Assembly (NCBI RefSeq): GCF_002234675.1
Contig: NC_019867.2
Coordinates: 30,788,747 to 30,852,746, forward strand
Direction of reading: 5' to 3'
Source: Oryzias latipes
Lineage: Eukaryota > Chordata > Actinopteri > Beloniformes > Adrianichthyidae
DNA: 64,000 bases
Made by a program: the position numbers and the translations under genes. The notes under the pieces were generated by a model, which made no database searches, was not told where the DNA came from, and saw only the letters and a list, made by a program, of their open reading frames with translations. Below, piece by piece: positions 23,401 through 37,335 of the stretch (positions are counted from its first letter, which is position 1; the number at the start of each line of letters is the position of its first letter).

Positions 23401-25010
23401 CCTCAAATTTTGACGCGCCGCCACGGTCACAAACAACCGTAAAAACTTAAAAGCTTCGCAATTTAAGATCGGACATGTGTTTAGTTTACAAAACCAAAGT
23501 TTGGAGTCATTGTTCAAAAATCTCTAGGAGGAGTTCGTTCTAGAAGGAGGCCTGCAAATGACCAAAATACAGCAAAAATGACATATTGACACCAATATAG
23601 CAGACTTCCTGTGCGACTGACAGCTTGGTCCCAAGAGACTTTTTTGTAGGTTTCTATCTGATGAACATGTCCTGTAAAAATCAAGCTTGTATGTTAAAGA
23701 ACATGGCGGGGCTCTCAAAAACAAACATGGTAGGTGGCGCTATTGAGCCGTTTTTTGTTCACCCATGCAAGTGCTGTGTATCTAAGTTGGAGATATGTAA
23801 GAGGCCTCTCATTCTGAAATCTCAGCCTCGTGATACAAACGGCTGATTTTTTGTGAATTTTTAATTATCTGACTGCAACGCAATCAACCACTTCCTGTTT
23901 GGCACTGGCTTGCGCAGGCACCGTCAGGTGTACACCCATGAAACTTTAGACGATGAGAGAAGACCCTTATGAGTATCTCCTGTTGTAATTTTATGAATGT
24001 CGGACAAAGCACAGAGAAAAGATAGGTCAGAATGTGACATAAAATGTATTTGTCAATATCTAGGTGGCGCTATGGAGCTCGTCCAAGATTGTCATATCCA
24101 TTGGTTCAGAATGGAAGCCTCATCACCTCTATTGAATTTCAGTGAGATTGGACAAGGAATGTGCACGTGAGAGCAACTTTTGTGTGCATGGCGAGACGCC
24201 CAACTTCGCCGCTCTGTCACGACCACACCCCCGCATTGAAAGTTATGGCTTTTTATCAGAGTAAACATCAATGGCTTTTCAACAGGTGGACATCATTTTG
24301 AGGTGTGTCGGCTCATCCTACTTGGAGCAGTGATGCTCCAAGTAAAACATGTAATTTCCTTTTACCAGCAGGTGGCGCTACACCTGTTCTGGATTTTTCC
24401 ACTTCTGATGTGTTCAGAGTCAGACTACAATCATGCATATCAATTTTGGATCAGATCGGATTTTGCATGGCTGAGTAATGGCCATTTTTCTTTTCATGGC
24501 GTGTTTTCAAAATGACCTCCATTTTCGACGCGCCGCCACGGTCACAAACATCCGTAAAAACTTAAAAGCTTCGCAATTTAACATCGGACATGTGTTTAGT
24601 TTACAAAACCAAAGTTTGGAATCATTATTCACAAATCTCTAGGAGGAGTTCGTTCTAGAGCGAGGCCTGCAAATGTCCAAAATGGAGCAAAAATGACATA
24701 TTGACCTCAATATATCAGACTTCCTGTGCGAGTGACAGGTGGGTCCTTTCAGACTTTTTTGTAGGTCTCCATCTGAAGAACATGCCCTGTAAAAATCAAG
24801 CTTGTACGTTAAAGCGTATGCGGGGCGTCGGGACAAAAGTCACTGTAGGTGGCGCTATCGAGCCGTTTTTCTGCGCCCATGCCAATCTCCTATAAAATAC
24901 GAAATTTTTCGCGACTCCTGATGTGTGTGCCAAATTTGGTGAGTTTTGGGGTATGTTAAAGGCCTCAAAAAGGCGACTCTTCCGGTAGAATAATAATAAT
25001 AATAATAATA
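20443..25010. repeat. Repeat unit copy A (4.57 kb)
   Basis: It starts ATTAAAGCTACAAGTAGC and then TTAGCGGGCCCGAGCACG, and ends with an AAT run. It contains a 20-base poly-G (about 20,599-20,618), a dead hAT transposase fragment, an AT-rich middle and two tandem sub-blocks of about 1.1 kb (near 22,970 and 24,078), each with GCTCGTCCAA(A/G)ATTGTCATA and GGTGGCGCTA motifs. It is nearly identical to copy C at an offset of 7,881-7,888 bases. It is joined head to tail with copy B. A high-copy teleost repeat is inferred; the family name is not known to me. Confidence 0.75.
20766..21440 (+). pseudogene. Dead hAT transposase fragment in repeat copy A
   Basis: Across shifted frames one can read CRWFN..CDESVDGNSTAQL, PADGAPAMIDRQTGFITHCK, MTPIVKIIKNLSCKAKQNR and LTDITGKLNHLICELQD. 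These are hallmarks of the ZBED/SCAND3/GTF2IRD2-type hAT transposases common in fish. Stops and frameshifts are shared with copy C, so the fragment was already dead when the unit was copied. Confidence 0.65.
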
Positions 25011-25163
25011 ATTAAAGCTACAAGTAGCATTTAGCGGGCCCGAGCACGTGCGACCGCATGGCACGAGCGACCGCCCCGTGAGCAACGCCCTGCTCGAGCC
25101 ATTCTCGTCGTTTTTTCTTGTCCATTCTGGAGCTCCAAGCTATTGTTAATACGACAGCAGCCT

Positions 25164-25367
<204 letters not shown>

Positions 25368-26367
25368 NNNNNNNNNNNNNNNNNNNNNNNNNNNNNNNNN
25401 NNNNNNNNNNNNNNNNNNNNNNNNNNNNNNNNNNNNNNNNNNNNNNNNNNNNNNNNNNNNNNNNNNNNNNNNNNNNNNNNNNNNNNNNNNNNNNNNNNNN
25501 NNNNNNNNNNNNNNNNNNNNNNNNNNNNNNNNNNNNNNNNNNNNNNNNNNNNNNNNNNNNNNNNNNNNNNNNNNNNNNNNNNNNNNNNNNNNNNNNNNNN
25601 NNNNNNNNNNNNNNNNNNNNNNNNNNNNNNNNNNNNNNNNNNNNNNNNNNNNNNNNNNNNNNNNNNNNNNNNNNNNNNNNNNNNNNNNNNNNNNNNNNNN
25701 NNNNNNNNNNNNNNNNNNNNNNNNNNNNNNNNNNNNNNNNNNNNNNNNNNNNNNNNNNNNNNNNNNNNNNNNNNNNNNNNNNNNNNNNNNNNNNNNNNNN
25801 NNNNNNNNNNNNNNNNNNNNNNNNNNNNNNNNNNNNNNNNNNNNNNNNNNNNNNNNNNNNNNNNNNNNNNNNNNNNNNNNNNNNNNNNNNNNNNNNNNNN
25901 NNNNNNNNNNNNNNNNNNNNNNNNNNNNNNNNNNNNNNNNNNNNNNNNNNNNNNNNNNNNNNNNNNNNNNNNNNNNNNNNNNNNNNNNNNNNNNNNNNNN
26001 NNNNNNNNNNNNNNNNNNNNNNNNNNNNNNNNNNNNNNNNNNNNNNNNNNNNNNNNNNNNNNNNNNNNNNNNNNNNNNNNNNNNNNNNNNNNNNNNNNNN
26101 NNNNNNNNNNNNNNNNNNNNNNNNNNNNNNNNNNNNNNNNNNNNNNNNNNNNNNNNNNNNNNNNNNNNNNNNNNNNNNNNNNNNNNNNNNNNNNNNNNNN
26201 NNNNNNNNNNNNNNNNNNNNNNNNNNNNNNNNNNNNNNNNNNNNNNNNNNNNNNNNNNNNNNNNNNNNNNNNNNNNNNNNNNNNNNNNNNNNNNNNNNNN
26301 NNNNNNNNNNNNNNNNNNNNNNNNNNNNNNNNNNNNNNNNNNNNNNNNNNNNNNNNNNNNNNNNNNN
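25368..26367. other. Assembly gap (1,000 N)
   Basis: Exactly 1,000 N, probably a conventional gap of unknown true length. By comparison with copies A and C, about 1.8 kb or more of repeat unit could be missing. Confidence 0.98.
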
Positions 26368-26465
26368 GACATACAAAACAAATGAAAAAGCAGTCTGCCC
26401 TCCCTCTTGTGTCTAAACTCTTGTCACCTCACCTCTGGGTTAGTTAGCATATAAACAGGCAGCTG

Positions 26466-26496
<31 letters not shown>

Positions 26497-28330
26497 GGGG
26501 AAATTTGACTCCAGCAACAGGGCAGATTGAGGAGCAGGCTGCAGCATGAGGAAAAGACTGAAGCATGTAAGAGGAAATGACATCCTACAGTTGACCAGTT
26601 CATTTTATATCTGTAAAGAATATTCAAGAAGCATTTAGACATGTTCAGCTATATGCGTGTGAAACTTGGTGTGGATATTTGAAGCATAAGTAATTTTAAA
26701 ACACACTTGTTTGGAGTCCAGACGGAAAAAGCACAGGTTTTGGGATGAATCAGGATTTTTTTAAAATCATCTGTTTCACCTGGACTTCTGAAAAAAATAT
26801 GGAAGGCAGCAAACACAGATCCCTACATTTAAAAAAATAAATGGTGTTGATATATGATGATTAAGTTATGAAAAAAAATAGGTGTTTGTAGTTTTGCCTA
26901 AAAAGACGTTTTCGGACCTTTTTGGATGTAATGCTCTCTAAGATGTCACCTGTAACTTCAATCATTCTGAATTTTTTTAGGAAGCAGTAGCACATAAATG
27001 CCTATTAAAGTGTAGTCTTTGGTGCTGATAACCTAAACAGAATTTATGCTAAAAATCTTTGTTCAGTCCAAAATTGCATAGGAAAAAAGAGGTATGAAGT
27101 TTCTCATAGACCCTATTGTGTTACATATCAAAGCTGGAGGTTATTAAAGGCATCTAATTCTGAAATCTCAGCTTCCTGAGACAAACGGCTGATTTATAAT
27201 AAATTTCTATTATTTGGGTGCACATAATCGACCACTTCCTGTTACGCAGGCACCGTCAGGTGTACACCCATGAAACTTCAGATTATGAGAGAGGACCCTT
27301 CTGAGTATCTCCAGTTTTAATTTCATGCACATCGGACAAAGCAAAGAGAAAATACAGGGCAGAATGTGCCCAATGCAATAACTAGGTGGCGCTATAGAGC
27401 TCGTCCAAGATTGTCATATCCATGGGTTCAGAATAGAAGCTTCATCATATCCATTGAATTTCAGTGAGATTGGACAAGGAATGTGCACGTGAGAGCAACT
27501 TTTGTGTGCATGGCGAGACGCCCAACTTTGCCGCTCTGTCACGACCACACCCCCGCATTGAAAGTTATGGTTTTTTGTCAGAGTAAACTTCAATGGCTTT
27601 TCAACAGGTGGATGTCATTTTCAGGTGTGTCGGCTCATCCTACTCAGAGCAGTGATGCTCCAAGTAAAACATGTCATTTCATCTTGCCAGCAGGTGGCGC
27701 TACACTTTTTCCGGATTCTTTCACTGCAGATGTGTTCAGAGTCAGACTACAATCATGCATATCAATTTTGGATCAGATTGGATTTTGCATGGCTGAGTAA
27801 TGGCCATTTTTCTTTTCATGGCGTGTTTTCGAAATGACCTCCAGTTTCGACGCGCCGCCACGGTCACAAACATCCGTAAAAACTTAAAAGCTTTGCAATT
27901 TAACATCGGACATGTGTTTAGTTTACAAAACCAAAGTTTGGAGTCATTATTCATAAATCTCTAGGAGGAGTTCGTTCTAGAAGGAGGCCTACAAATGTCC
28001 AAAATAGAGCAAAAATGACATATTGACATCAATATAGCAGACTTCCTGTGCGACTGACAGCTTGGTACCAAGAGACTTTTTTGTAGGTTTCCGTCTGATG
28101 AACATGTCCTGAAAAAATCAAGCTTGTATGTCAAAGCATATGCGGGGGCTCGGGACAAATGTCACTGTAGGTGGCGCTGTCGAGCCGTTTTTGTGCGCCC
28201 TATGCCAATTCTCCTGTAAAATACGAAATTTTTCGCGACTCCTGATGTGTGTGCCAAATTTGGTGAGTTTTGGGGTATGTTAAAGGCCTCAAAAAGGCGA
28301 CTCTTCCGTCGGAAGAAAAAGAATAATAAT

Positions 28331-31300
28331 AATTAAAGCTACAAGTAGCATTTAGCGGGCCCGAGCACGTGCCACCGCCTGGCACGAGCGACCGCCCCGT
28401 GAGCAACGCCCTGCTCGAGCCATTCTCGTCGTTTTTTCTTGTCCATTCTGGAGCTCCAAGCTAATGTTAATATGACAGCAGCCTGTGGGGGGGGGGGGGG
28501 GGGACTATAATCTGTTGCCTTAAAGGACAAAGACTTATGCATATAGCATGAAAAAAATTCTTAAATCTAAGCCTCGTTTAGACCTGCTCATTTTCTCATC
28601 AAGTAGAAGAAGGTTTTTATCAGATTAAGAAACAAGCAATGATGATAATTGCTATCACTGTCCCTAAGGATGAGAACAATAGAACTCATTCAATTTTCAC
28701 TACAATGTCTAGATGAGTGTCAGCTATGTCTGATAACTTGGCCAATTAGCTGGACCGGGATCTTACAACGTGCAGGTGGTTTAACGTCCAGTGTGATGAG
28801 TCTGTGGACGGCAACAGTACAGCATAGCTTTTGGTTTCCACAAGAGAAGAATTCCTGACACATCTGCCCTAACAGACAACTACAAGAGGAGTTGAAATGT
28901 ATAACACGGTGAAGGAGTTTTTGTGCAGAAAAAGGTACCATTAGAAAAGCTGGTAGCCATACCTGCAGACGGGGCTCCTGCTATGATTGACCGACAAACA
29001 GGTTTCATCACTCACTGTAAAGCTGACCAAGACTTTCCAAAATGTCTGCATTACTGCTGCTTCTTTCACCAGTAGGCCTTATGTGCAGAAGTGATTGGCT
29101 CTGGACATATAATGACTCCTATTGTGAAAATCATAAAAAACCTCAGCTGCAAAGCAAAACAGAACAGGATTTTTAAGGTGCTATTGGTGGAGATATCTGC
29201 TGAATATGGTGAATATGAACATTGTGAATCTGAACTTGTATTCTTGACTGACATTACTGGAAAACTAAACCACTTGATCTGCGAGCTGCAAGACATTGGC
29301 AAAACTATATTTTTTTATTGACCAGCCTGCCTGAGCCAGTGTTTTTCTTGTGGGGATCTTTTCTGCCAGGGCTTGCCAGCTTGGTCAGTGGATGTTGCTG
29401 CAGTTGTCTCCCTTGCTGGGACAGCTGGAGTTAAACACAGCAGCCTCACGGCTGTGAAGTGGACCCCGTTGCTGTCCCAGTCTGGATGGGCACTGTGGTG
29501 ATGTTCCAATGTTCAGGCTGGCTCCTGGTATGAAGAGATTCCCAATTACCATTTCCTAACCGCAGAGCCAAGGATGTGTTTACATGTTTAGGTCAAAAAT
29601 GTGAAGAACAGCTTCATGTTGTCTATTGATGTAAGTTTAAACCTAAACATGTTTCCCTGTTACTAATCCAGTTGATATGGTTCTCCATCTGTGTCTAGGT
29701 GATAGAAAAGCATTTTTTTATATTTAGAGCTCCAAGCAAACAAACAGTTGTCTATATAAGAGCTTTTACAATTGTGGACTTTTAGCAGGTCTCTGAATAC
29801 ATGTGACCAATGTATGGTGGATTTTCACAGACTTTGTGTAAAACTGAAGGTGACAGAGACTTTGGAGAAGTGGCTACATTGCTCTGGACTTCTTTGTTTC
29901 ATCCACAGAAGAGTAAAATATGTGATTGATTTTGAAAAGCTGCTGAAAAATGTATCTTTTTAAAATTGCAATTTCTAATTTGGGTTTTACATTTTGTGTT
30001 CCATTTTTTGTGATTGTATTAGAAAGATTTGTTATTTATTTGGTGTTTAAAGGTGGTACATAATGTATATACACAATCTTCTTAGAGACATTTGCTATAT
30101 GTTGTGTTTGTTGTCGTTGTAGTTTAATTTCTTTGGATGTATTGAAAGGAAATGAAAAGAAGTTGCAGCATTGATTAAAAAAAGCATAAAAGAGACATTT
30201 ACTGTCTGATGTTACATCTGTAGGAGTGTACTGAGGCTGGGTTTTGTTTTGGAGCACATTCATATATTTTGTTTGTAAAAAAAAAAAAAGATAAAATATA
30301 AAGTTAATTGTATTTTGGATGAATAAAAAAGCAATGATTAGTGCTAAGGATGTATAAAAGACAAACAAAACAAAGGAAATTGCTGTATTTTAGTGTTGAA
30401 CTAGGCTTTCTAACTGTTCTACTTTCTGTCTGCCACTCCTGGCTAATTTACATGTGAGCACACAGCCGGGGGGTGGGGGGGGGGCTAACTCCACTCCTGC
30501 AGCAGGGGAGACTGATGAAAAGCTTGAGGATGTAAGATTGAATAAATAAAATCCTAGAGTTGACCAGTTCATTTTATAAATGTAAATATTTTTTATTTTG
30601 GTGCTGATAAACTAAACAGAAGTTATGATAAAAATATTTGCTTGAGTCAAAATGTCCAAAAATTTGCTTTCAGCACAATAGGGTGATTAAGGTGGTTAAA
30701 TGTTTCTCGTACGTATAGTGCTGCTTTTCAAACGTGGAGCTTTGTAGGACGCATCTAATTCTGAAATCTCAGCTTCCTGAGACAAACGGCTGATTTCCTA
30801 TGAAGCTTGATTATATGATCATGCTTCATGATCATTTATGAACATATATAGCTCGTCCAAAATTGTCATATCCATGGGTTCAGAATGGAAGTTTCATCAA
30901 ATCTATTTAATTTCAGTGAGATCAGACAAGGAATGTGAACGTGAGAGCAACATTTGTGCATGGCGAGATACGCCCAACTTCGCCGCTCTGTCACGACCAC
31001 ACCCCCGCGTTGAAAGATTTGTTTTTCATCAGAGTAAACTTCAATGGTTTTTCAACAGGTGGACGTCATTTTGAGGTGTGTTTGCTCATCCTACTTGGAG
31101 CAGTGATGCTCCAAGTAAAACATGTCATTTCCTGTTGCCAACAGGTGGCGCTACACCTGTTTCGGATTTTTCCACTGCAGATGTGTTCAAAGTCAGACTA
31201 CAATCATGCACAACAAATTTGGATCAGATTAGATTATTTATGGCTGAGTAATGGCCATTTTTCTTTTCATGGCGTGATTTCGAAACGACCTCAAATTTTG

Positions 31301-32875
31301 ACGCGCCGCCACGGTCACAAACAACCGTAAAAACTTAAAAGCTTCGCAATTTAAGATCGGACATGTGTTTAGTTTACAAAACCAAAGTTTGGAGTCATTG
31401 TTCAAAAATCTCTAGGAGGAGTTCGTTCTAGAACGAGGCCTGCAAAGGACCAAAATAGAGCAAAACTGACATATTGACATCAATATAGCAGACTTCCTGT
31501 GCAACTGACAGCTTGGCACCAAGAGACTTTTTTGTAGGTTTCCATCTGATGAACATGTCCTGTAAATATCAAGCTTGTATGTTAAAGAACATGGCGGGGC
31601 TCTCAAAAACAAACATTGTAGGTGGCGCTATTGAGCCGTTTTTTGTTCACCCATGCAAGTGCTGTGTATCTAAGTTGGAGATATGTAAGAGGCCTCTCAT
31701 TCTGAAATCTCAGCCTCGTGATACAAACGGCTGATTTTTTATGAATTTTTAATTATCTGACTGCAACGCAATCAACCACTTCCTGTTTGGTGGTGGCTTG
31801 CGCAGGCACCGTCAGGTGTACACCCATGAAACTTTAGACGATGAGAGAAGACCCTTGTGAGTATCTCCTGTTGTAATTTTATGAATGTCGGACAAAGCAC
31901 AGAGAAAAGATAGGTCAGAATGTGACATAAAATGTATTTGTCAATATCTAGGTGGCGCTATGGAACTCGTCCAAGATTGTCATATCCATGGGTTCAAAAT
32001 GGAAGCCTCATCACCTCTATTGAATTTCAGTGAGATTGGACAAGGAATGTGCACGTGAGAGCAACTTTTGTGTGCATGGCGAGACGCCCAACTTCGCCGC
32101 TCTGTCACGACCACACCCCCGCATTGAAAGTTATAGCTTTTTATCAGAGTAAACATCAATGGCTTTTCAACAGGTGGACATCATTTTGAGGTGTGTCGGC
32201 TCATCCTACTTGGAGCAGTGATGCTCCAAGTAAAACATGTCATTTCCTTTTACCAGCAGGTGGCGCTACACCTATTCCAGATTCTTCCACTGCAGATGTG
32301 TTCAGAGTCAGACTACAATCATGCATATCAACTTTGGATCATATTGGATTTTGCATGGCTGAGTAATGGCCATTTTTCTTTTCATGGCGTGTTTTCAAAA
32401 TGACCTCCATTTTCGACGCGCCGCCACGGTCACAAACATCCGTAAAAACTTAAAAGCTTCGCAATTTAACATCGGACATGTGTTTAGTTTACAAAACCAA
32501 AGTTTGGAGTCATTATTCACAAATTTCTAGGAGGAGTTCGCTCTAGAGTGAGGCCTGCAAATGTCCAAAATGAAGCAAAAATGACATATTGACCTCAATA
32601 TATCAGACTTCCTGTGCGAGTGACAGGTGGGTCCTTTCAGACTTTTTTGTAGGTCTCCATCTGAAGAACATGCCCTGTAAAAATCAAGCTTGTACGTTAA
32701 AGCGTATGCGGGGCGTCGGGACAAAAGTAACTGTAGGTGGCGCTATCGAGCCGTTTTTCTGCGCCCATGCCAATCTCCTATAAAATACGAAATTTTTCGC
32801 GACTCCTGATGTGTGTGCCAAATTTGGTGAGTTTTGGGGTATGTTAAAGGCCTCAAAAAGGCGACTCTTCCGGTA

Positions 32876-32909
<34 letters not shown>

Positions 32910-32955
32910 CATTCGAATTACAATAGGGTCCTTGCACTCCGTGCTCGGGCCCTAA
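28331..32955. repeat. Repeat unit copy C (complete, with both ends)
   Basis: The most complete copy. It starts ATTAAAGCTACAAGTAGC..TTAGCGGGCCCGAGCACG and ends CGTGCTCGGGCCCTAA (32,940-32,955). The two termini are inverted repeats of each other apart from one or two bases. Contents match copy A in the same order with only scattered differences. Inverted ends plus a captured dead transposase suggest a non-autonomous DNA transposon, but no target duplication can be defined because it lies among AAT repeats. Confidence 0.75.
28649..29323 (+). pseudogene. Dead hAT transposase fragment in repeat copy C
   Basis: Same content and same breaks as 20,766-21,440, including PADGAPAMIDRQTGFITHCK. A handful of substitutions distinguish the two, for example GAACATTG against GAATATGG near 29,217. 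Confidence 0.65.
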
Positions 32956-33242
32956 TAACTCTTACAGATACAATAGGGTCCTTGCACTCCGTGCTCGGGC
33001 CCTAATAATATTTTTGTAGGTCTCCATCTGAAGAACATGCCCTGTAAAAATCAAGCTTGTACGTTAAAGCGTATGCGGGGCGTCGGGACAAAAGTAACTG
33101 TAGGTGGCGCTATCGAGCCGTTTTTCTGCGCCCATGCCAATCTCCTATAAAATACGAAATTTTTCGCGACTCCTGATGTGTGTGCCAAATTTGGTGAGTT
33201 TTGGGGTATGTTAAAGGCCTCAAAAAGGCGACTCTTCCGGTA

Positions 33243-33276
<34 letters not shown>

Positions 33277-33376
33277 CATTCGAATTACAATAGGGTCCTT
33301 GCACTCCGTGCTCGGGCCCTAATAACTCTTACAGATACAATAGGGTCCTTGCACTCCGTGCTCGGGCCCTAATAAT
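32644..33376 (+). repeat. Perfect-looking 367-bp tandem duplication of the repeat terminus
   Basis: The segment starting TTTTTGTAGGTCTCC at 32,644 is repeated from 33,011, with no differences that I could find. It covers the last part of copy C, the AAT run and two copies of the terminal CCTTGCACTCCGTGCTCGGG motif. Confidence 0.8.
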
Positions 33377-33494
33377 AATAATAATAATAATAACTCTAAC
33401 AGATACAATAGGGTCCTTGCACTCCGTGCTCGGGCCCTAATAATAAACATTCGAATTACAATAGGGTCCTTGCACTCCGTGCTCGGGCCCTAAC
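32921..33494 (+). repeat. Cluster of six repeat termini
   Basis: The terminal sequence CAATAGGGTCCTTGCACTCC followed by GTGCTCGGGCCCTAA occurs at about 32,921, 32,971, 33,288, 33,338, 33,407 and 33,459. The copies are separated by AAT runs and short CTCTTACAGAT or ACATTCGAATTA linkers. Two pairs come from the 367-bp duplication. Confidence 0.85.
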
Positions 33495-33839
33495 AATGTA
33501 CACAGCTGTTTTGTAACCCTTGTGCTATCTTAGATGACCCCCCCCTTCCACTGACGTGTTCTCCCTACCATGACAAAGGTGGATAAAGGTGAAAAGATTT
33601 CATGTAATCCATGGACACCAATGAAGATCACAAATCACTGAAGAAAAAAGGTTCAGCGCACTGTCTAGTGCAGGGGTGGCGAACACGCGGCTCTCAAGCC
33701 GCATGCGGCTCTTGGCCAATGAGCATGTGGCTCTTTGCGTGTCATCATATTTTCTATATACTGTGCCTCATTTCATAATTTTTTCCCTCTTAAACCACAC
33801 TCAAACCATCAGAGGGTATTAAAAATAAATAATAATAAA

Positions 33840-34400
33840 AGTAATTTGGAAGTGTGTGTTTGATGCCGCTCCCGACTGTCAATCACTTGCGCAGGTTACG
33901 CCGAATGCCGGAACACATAGATAAAGATTTGATGTGCGTGCAGACTGTAACCCTCATGGTCAAAATGGTGAAATTCAGAGTATAAAGATAAACACAGGAC
34001 GTTTCTGGAAGAACGGAAGGATTCTTCCTTTTTTACTGAACGGAATGGCGTCACTATGTTTATCATTATGAGCTTTTGGAAGCAGTAACATTGTTCATGG
34101 CAGAAAAGAACAAAATGTATCCTGGAGAAAATGAAAAACTCTTCCTGATCTGACACAAACTGTCTCCTTTATTAACAAGTTGAATCTTTTCAAAGTGCAC
34201 ATTCCAAACGGCTATCATCCCACTCTCCTTCTTTGAGGAGCTCACAGCAGAAAGCTGCAATCCAAATGAATATAGCGCAGAACGTGACGCTGCTTGCGCA
34301 ACTGGACGGAAACAACCGCAGATCACTTTTCTCATGGATCCTTTAATGCAGAGACTGACTGATGAGATCCCCGCTTGTCACTGATGAGGCTGCAAGTGAA
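33840..34400 (+). other. Left internal part of the hAT element, no clear frame
   Basis: Unique-looking hAT interior, with short frames containing FFEELTAESCNPNEYS and AACATGRKQPQ but no motif I can assign. It may be the remains of the middle of the transposase. Confidence 0.3.
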
Positions 34401-34885
34401 CTATGGAGTCCTATACTGTTCATAATTAAATAAATAAATATTTAATTCAATAAATAAATATGACCCCATGCAAATACACAATCAACCAATAAATCTCTCA
34501 TAAATATATAAAAAGATCATGAAATTGTGAAAAAGCTGCACACTGATTTTAAATTAGCCATTATATTATTCAATATATTTCCTTATGCTTTAAAAACATG
34601 TTCATTATTTTAAAACAGCATTTTAAAATATTCATTTTTGATCATGTGGAATATTATTATAATTCTACGTCTTTTTTCAGAACCTCGGATTCCAAAATCA
34701 ATATTTTCCAAAGTAGCTTTGTTTTTATTTCATGTTGCCGTTTTTCACAATGACTTATTTATTTCATGAAGAGCTTTTTCAGGAGAATGTCTCTGTCTGT
34801 CAATCAGTGAAAGTGGGCGGGATCTAAACGCTCATTTGCAGACCAGGCAGCAGCGGATAGCGGAACAACTTGCTTGGGTCTCCTG

Positions 34886-35821
34886 GGGCCTGTTTCAGAA
34901 AGGAGGTTCAACCAACTCTGAGGTTGAACTTGAACTCTGAGTTGGTCAATCGGGACATTAACAACTCTGAGTTTTCTGTTTCAGAGAAGCTGATCCGAGT
35001 TGGGTCAATCAATTCTGAGTGGACTGATTCAGAGGTGAGCATGCGCACCGCGACTATAAGAAGCCATTATCAATGGAGCGCAGATATCACGAGTCACCAT
35101 GGCAACCGTGAAAAAAAGAGGTCTGCGTTACATTAATCTAATTCAATGTCCCTGATTTCATTTTCATTTAGATGCAATCCTGCAGGAATTAAAAGAACGG
35201 CAGCAGCTAAAAATGAAGTATAAAAACATAATTCAATCAGGTCAAATTTGAGCATGTCATGGATGTAGGCTTTGACATATGAAACATCTACTTAGCAATA
35301 CCTAATGTTGTTTTCATTGTATATATGTAATTGACTGCAACGAAAAACGGTAACGCTCAAACAAAAACGTATGGGGAAATGACAAAAAATCGAGTCTTCT
35401 CAAAATCCTTGCACGACGTAAATGTATTTCTCTAGGAATTAATGCAGCCTCCTCGTCTATTGGGTCCTCCAAAAAAGAACAAGCCATTCTTGTCACTTAG
35501 ACCGTCTCTGTGTGACGGAAATTTGGGCAATGAAGGTTAAAGCGAAAAATACCGCTTCGTCTTTAAAAAGGGGAGGGGACCGGCAGAAACTTTGAGTTTG
35601 GAGAATAAAACCTGCTCCCGACCAGGTTAGGTTCACAGCATAAGTAACCATGGATACTGACTCCGAGTATAAGTTACCTCTCTTTCAGAAACGGGTTTGA
35701 CTTACTCTGTTTACTCTGGTTTAACAAACCTCCCATTCTGAAACGGAAAACCCAGGGTTTCCCTGATTCCAGGGTTAACGCACTCAGAGTTTACACTTAA
35801 CCTCCTTTCTGAAACAGGCCC
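34886..35821. mobile_element. Harbinger-like MITE 1
   Basis: Perfect inverted ends of 23 bp: GGGCCTGTTTCAGAAAGG.. on the left and its complement on the right (35,799-35,821). The 3-bp flank CTG is duplicated (34,883-34,885 and 35,822-35,824). Internal sub-repeats of AACTCTGAGTT are present. 3-bp duplications suit PIF/Harbinger-type elements. No transposase. Confidence 0.75.
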
Positions 35822-36374
35822 CTGAACCTTATGATATGTTTTCTATTTTCATTGAGATAATGATTATAATCAGGTCCTCTGGTTTTATTTTTCCCTCTCT
35901 GAGAAAATGTTGAACCTTTCCTGCGATGACGTTTCTCTTTCTGGTTGTAAAACGCAGCGGAGATCCGGGGTTTGATTTGGGGTTCACTTCCCCGTTCAGT
36001 CTCTGTACTTTGGATATACTTTTTTTATTATTACTTTTCCGGCAAACTGAACAACGGACCCTTAACTTGCGCTCACACACACACACACTTTTGCGCTGGG
36101 CGCTCTGATTTACACGTAATTTAAGACGTAGTTTGACTGCAGGAGTTGAAGCAGAGACTCTCTGGGATGATCTCATGAACTCAAACATGGAAACATTATT
36201 ATCATGTGGAACTATTCAAAATAAATAAACCTGATCTCTTAACAATCTCCGTGTGCATTGTGCATTCATGCATTTTAAGTGAGATAAACACAGCCACAGC
36301 TCCAGGGGGTATTCCAGAAAGCAGGTTATGCTAGCTCTCACGGTAAGTTTGACGCTAAGGAAGTTGATAACCTC

Positions 36375-37335
36375 GGGCCAGTTGTTCAAAGGTAAGCTGA
36401 TCGGATTTTGGTGATCGGATTGGATCAAATCTTGAAAATCGGTTGTTCAAAAGGGAAAGAAGGAATCTGAAATCAGATTAGATCACAGAATCCAATCCTA
36501 GTTCTAATCTGGATCAAACCTTCAGTTTGTGTTGTTCAAAACTTGTCAGTAGGATTTGGATAACTTTGATCCAAAAAAACTGGATTATCCTGATCCCAAC
36601 AGGGGGTAGGATTTAAAGGTGGATTCCAGGAGGGAAACGTAGAAAAACTTTAAAATTGGTCAAATAATACATTTGTTTCATTTAGTGTTTATACTTTTAT
36701 TTATATTTTGCAATTGACTTGTGTAACCGTTGTAACAGTGATGAAGTAGACACAGTAGACATAGGCTACCAGTTAAGCTATTCAGTAAAGTAAAAACAAC
36801 CAAAGCAGAACTGCAGATCCGCTTCCTAAAAGCAGAGCTTGGAAATGCTGGTCTCTCCTCCTCAGATTAAAAAACTCCCTGAACATTCTTTATTTTGTTA
36901 ACTATTGGACATTTAGCCATTTTATTTAAGACGTTTTCAAAATATCCACAATGTATTTGTTAATATATATTTGTTTTTTTATTTTTTTGTGACTCAGATG
37001 AGGGGTCGTAAAGAAATTATGAATGGAAGCGGATGTTTGTTATTTTTGTGTTTTGTCTCAGAATAAACTCTTCCAGTGACCCCATGTTGGCTCTTCTACC
37101 TGTTCTTTACATAGCTGGTAGCCCGTGTTGTGATATATTGTCCCATTTAGAGCACAGGTAATACGGATTTGGTAATCTTGAAAACTGTGTATCTGGATCA
37201 GGGTGATCCAGTCCAATGATGCTTTGAAAAACCGGCATAAAAGTAAGACGGATTACCTGATCCTGCATAGGAGAAAATGTGATTTCCAAATCCGGATCAT
37301 TTTGATCCAGATTAAACTTTTTGAACAACTGGCCC
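36375..37335. mobile_element. Harbinger-like MITE 3, nested in MITE 2
   Basis: Perfect 16-bp inverted ends GGGCCAGTTGTTCAAA (36,375-36,390 and 37,320-37,335), flanked by CTC on both sides (36,372-36,374 and 37,336-37,338). It is about 961 bp, with internal GGATCA/TGATCC motifs and no coding region. Confidence 0.75.
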
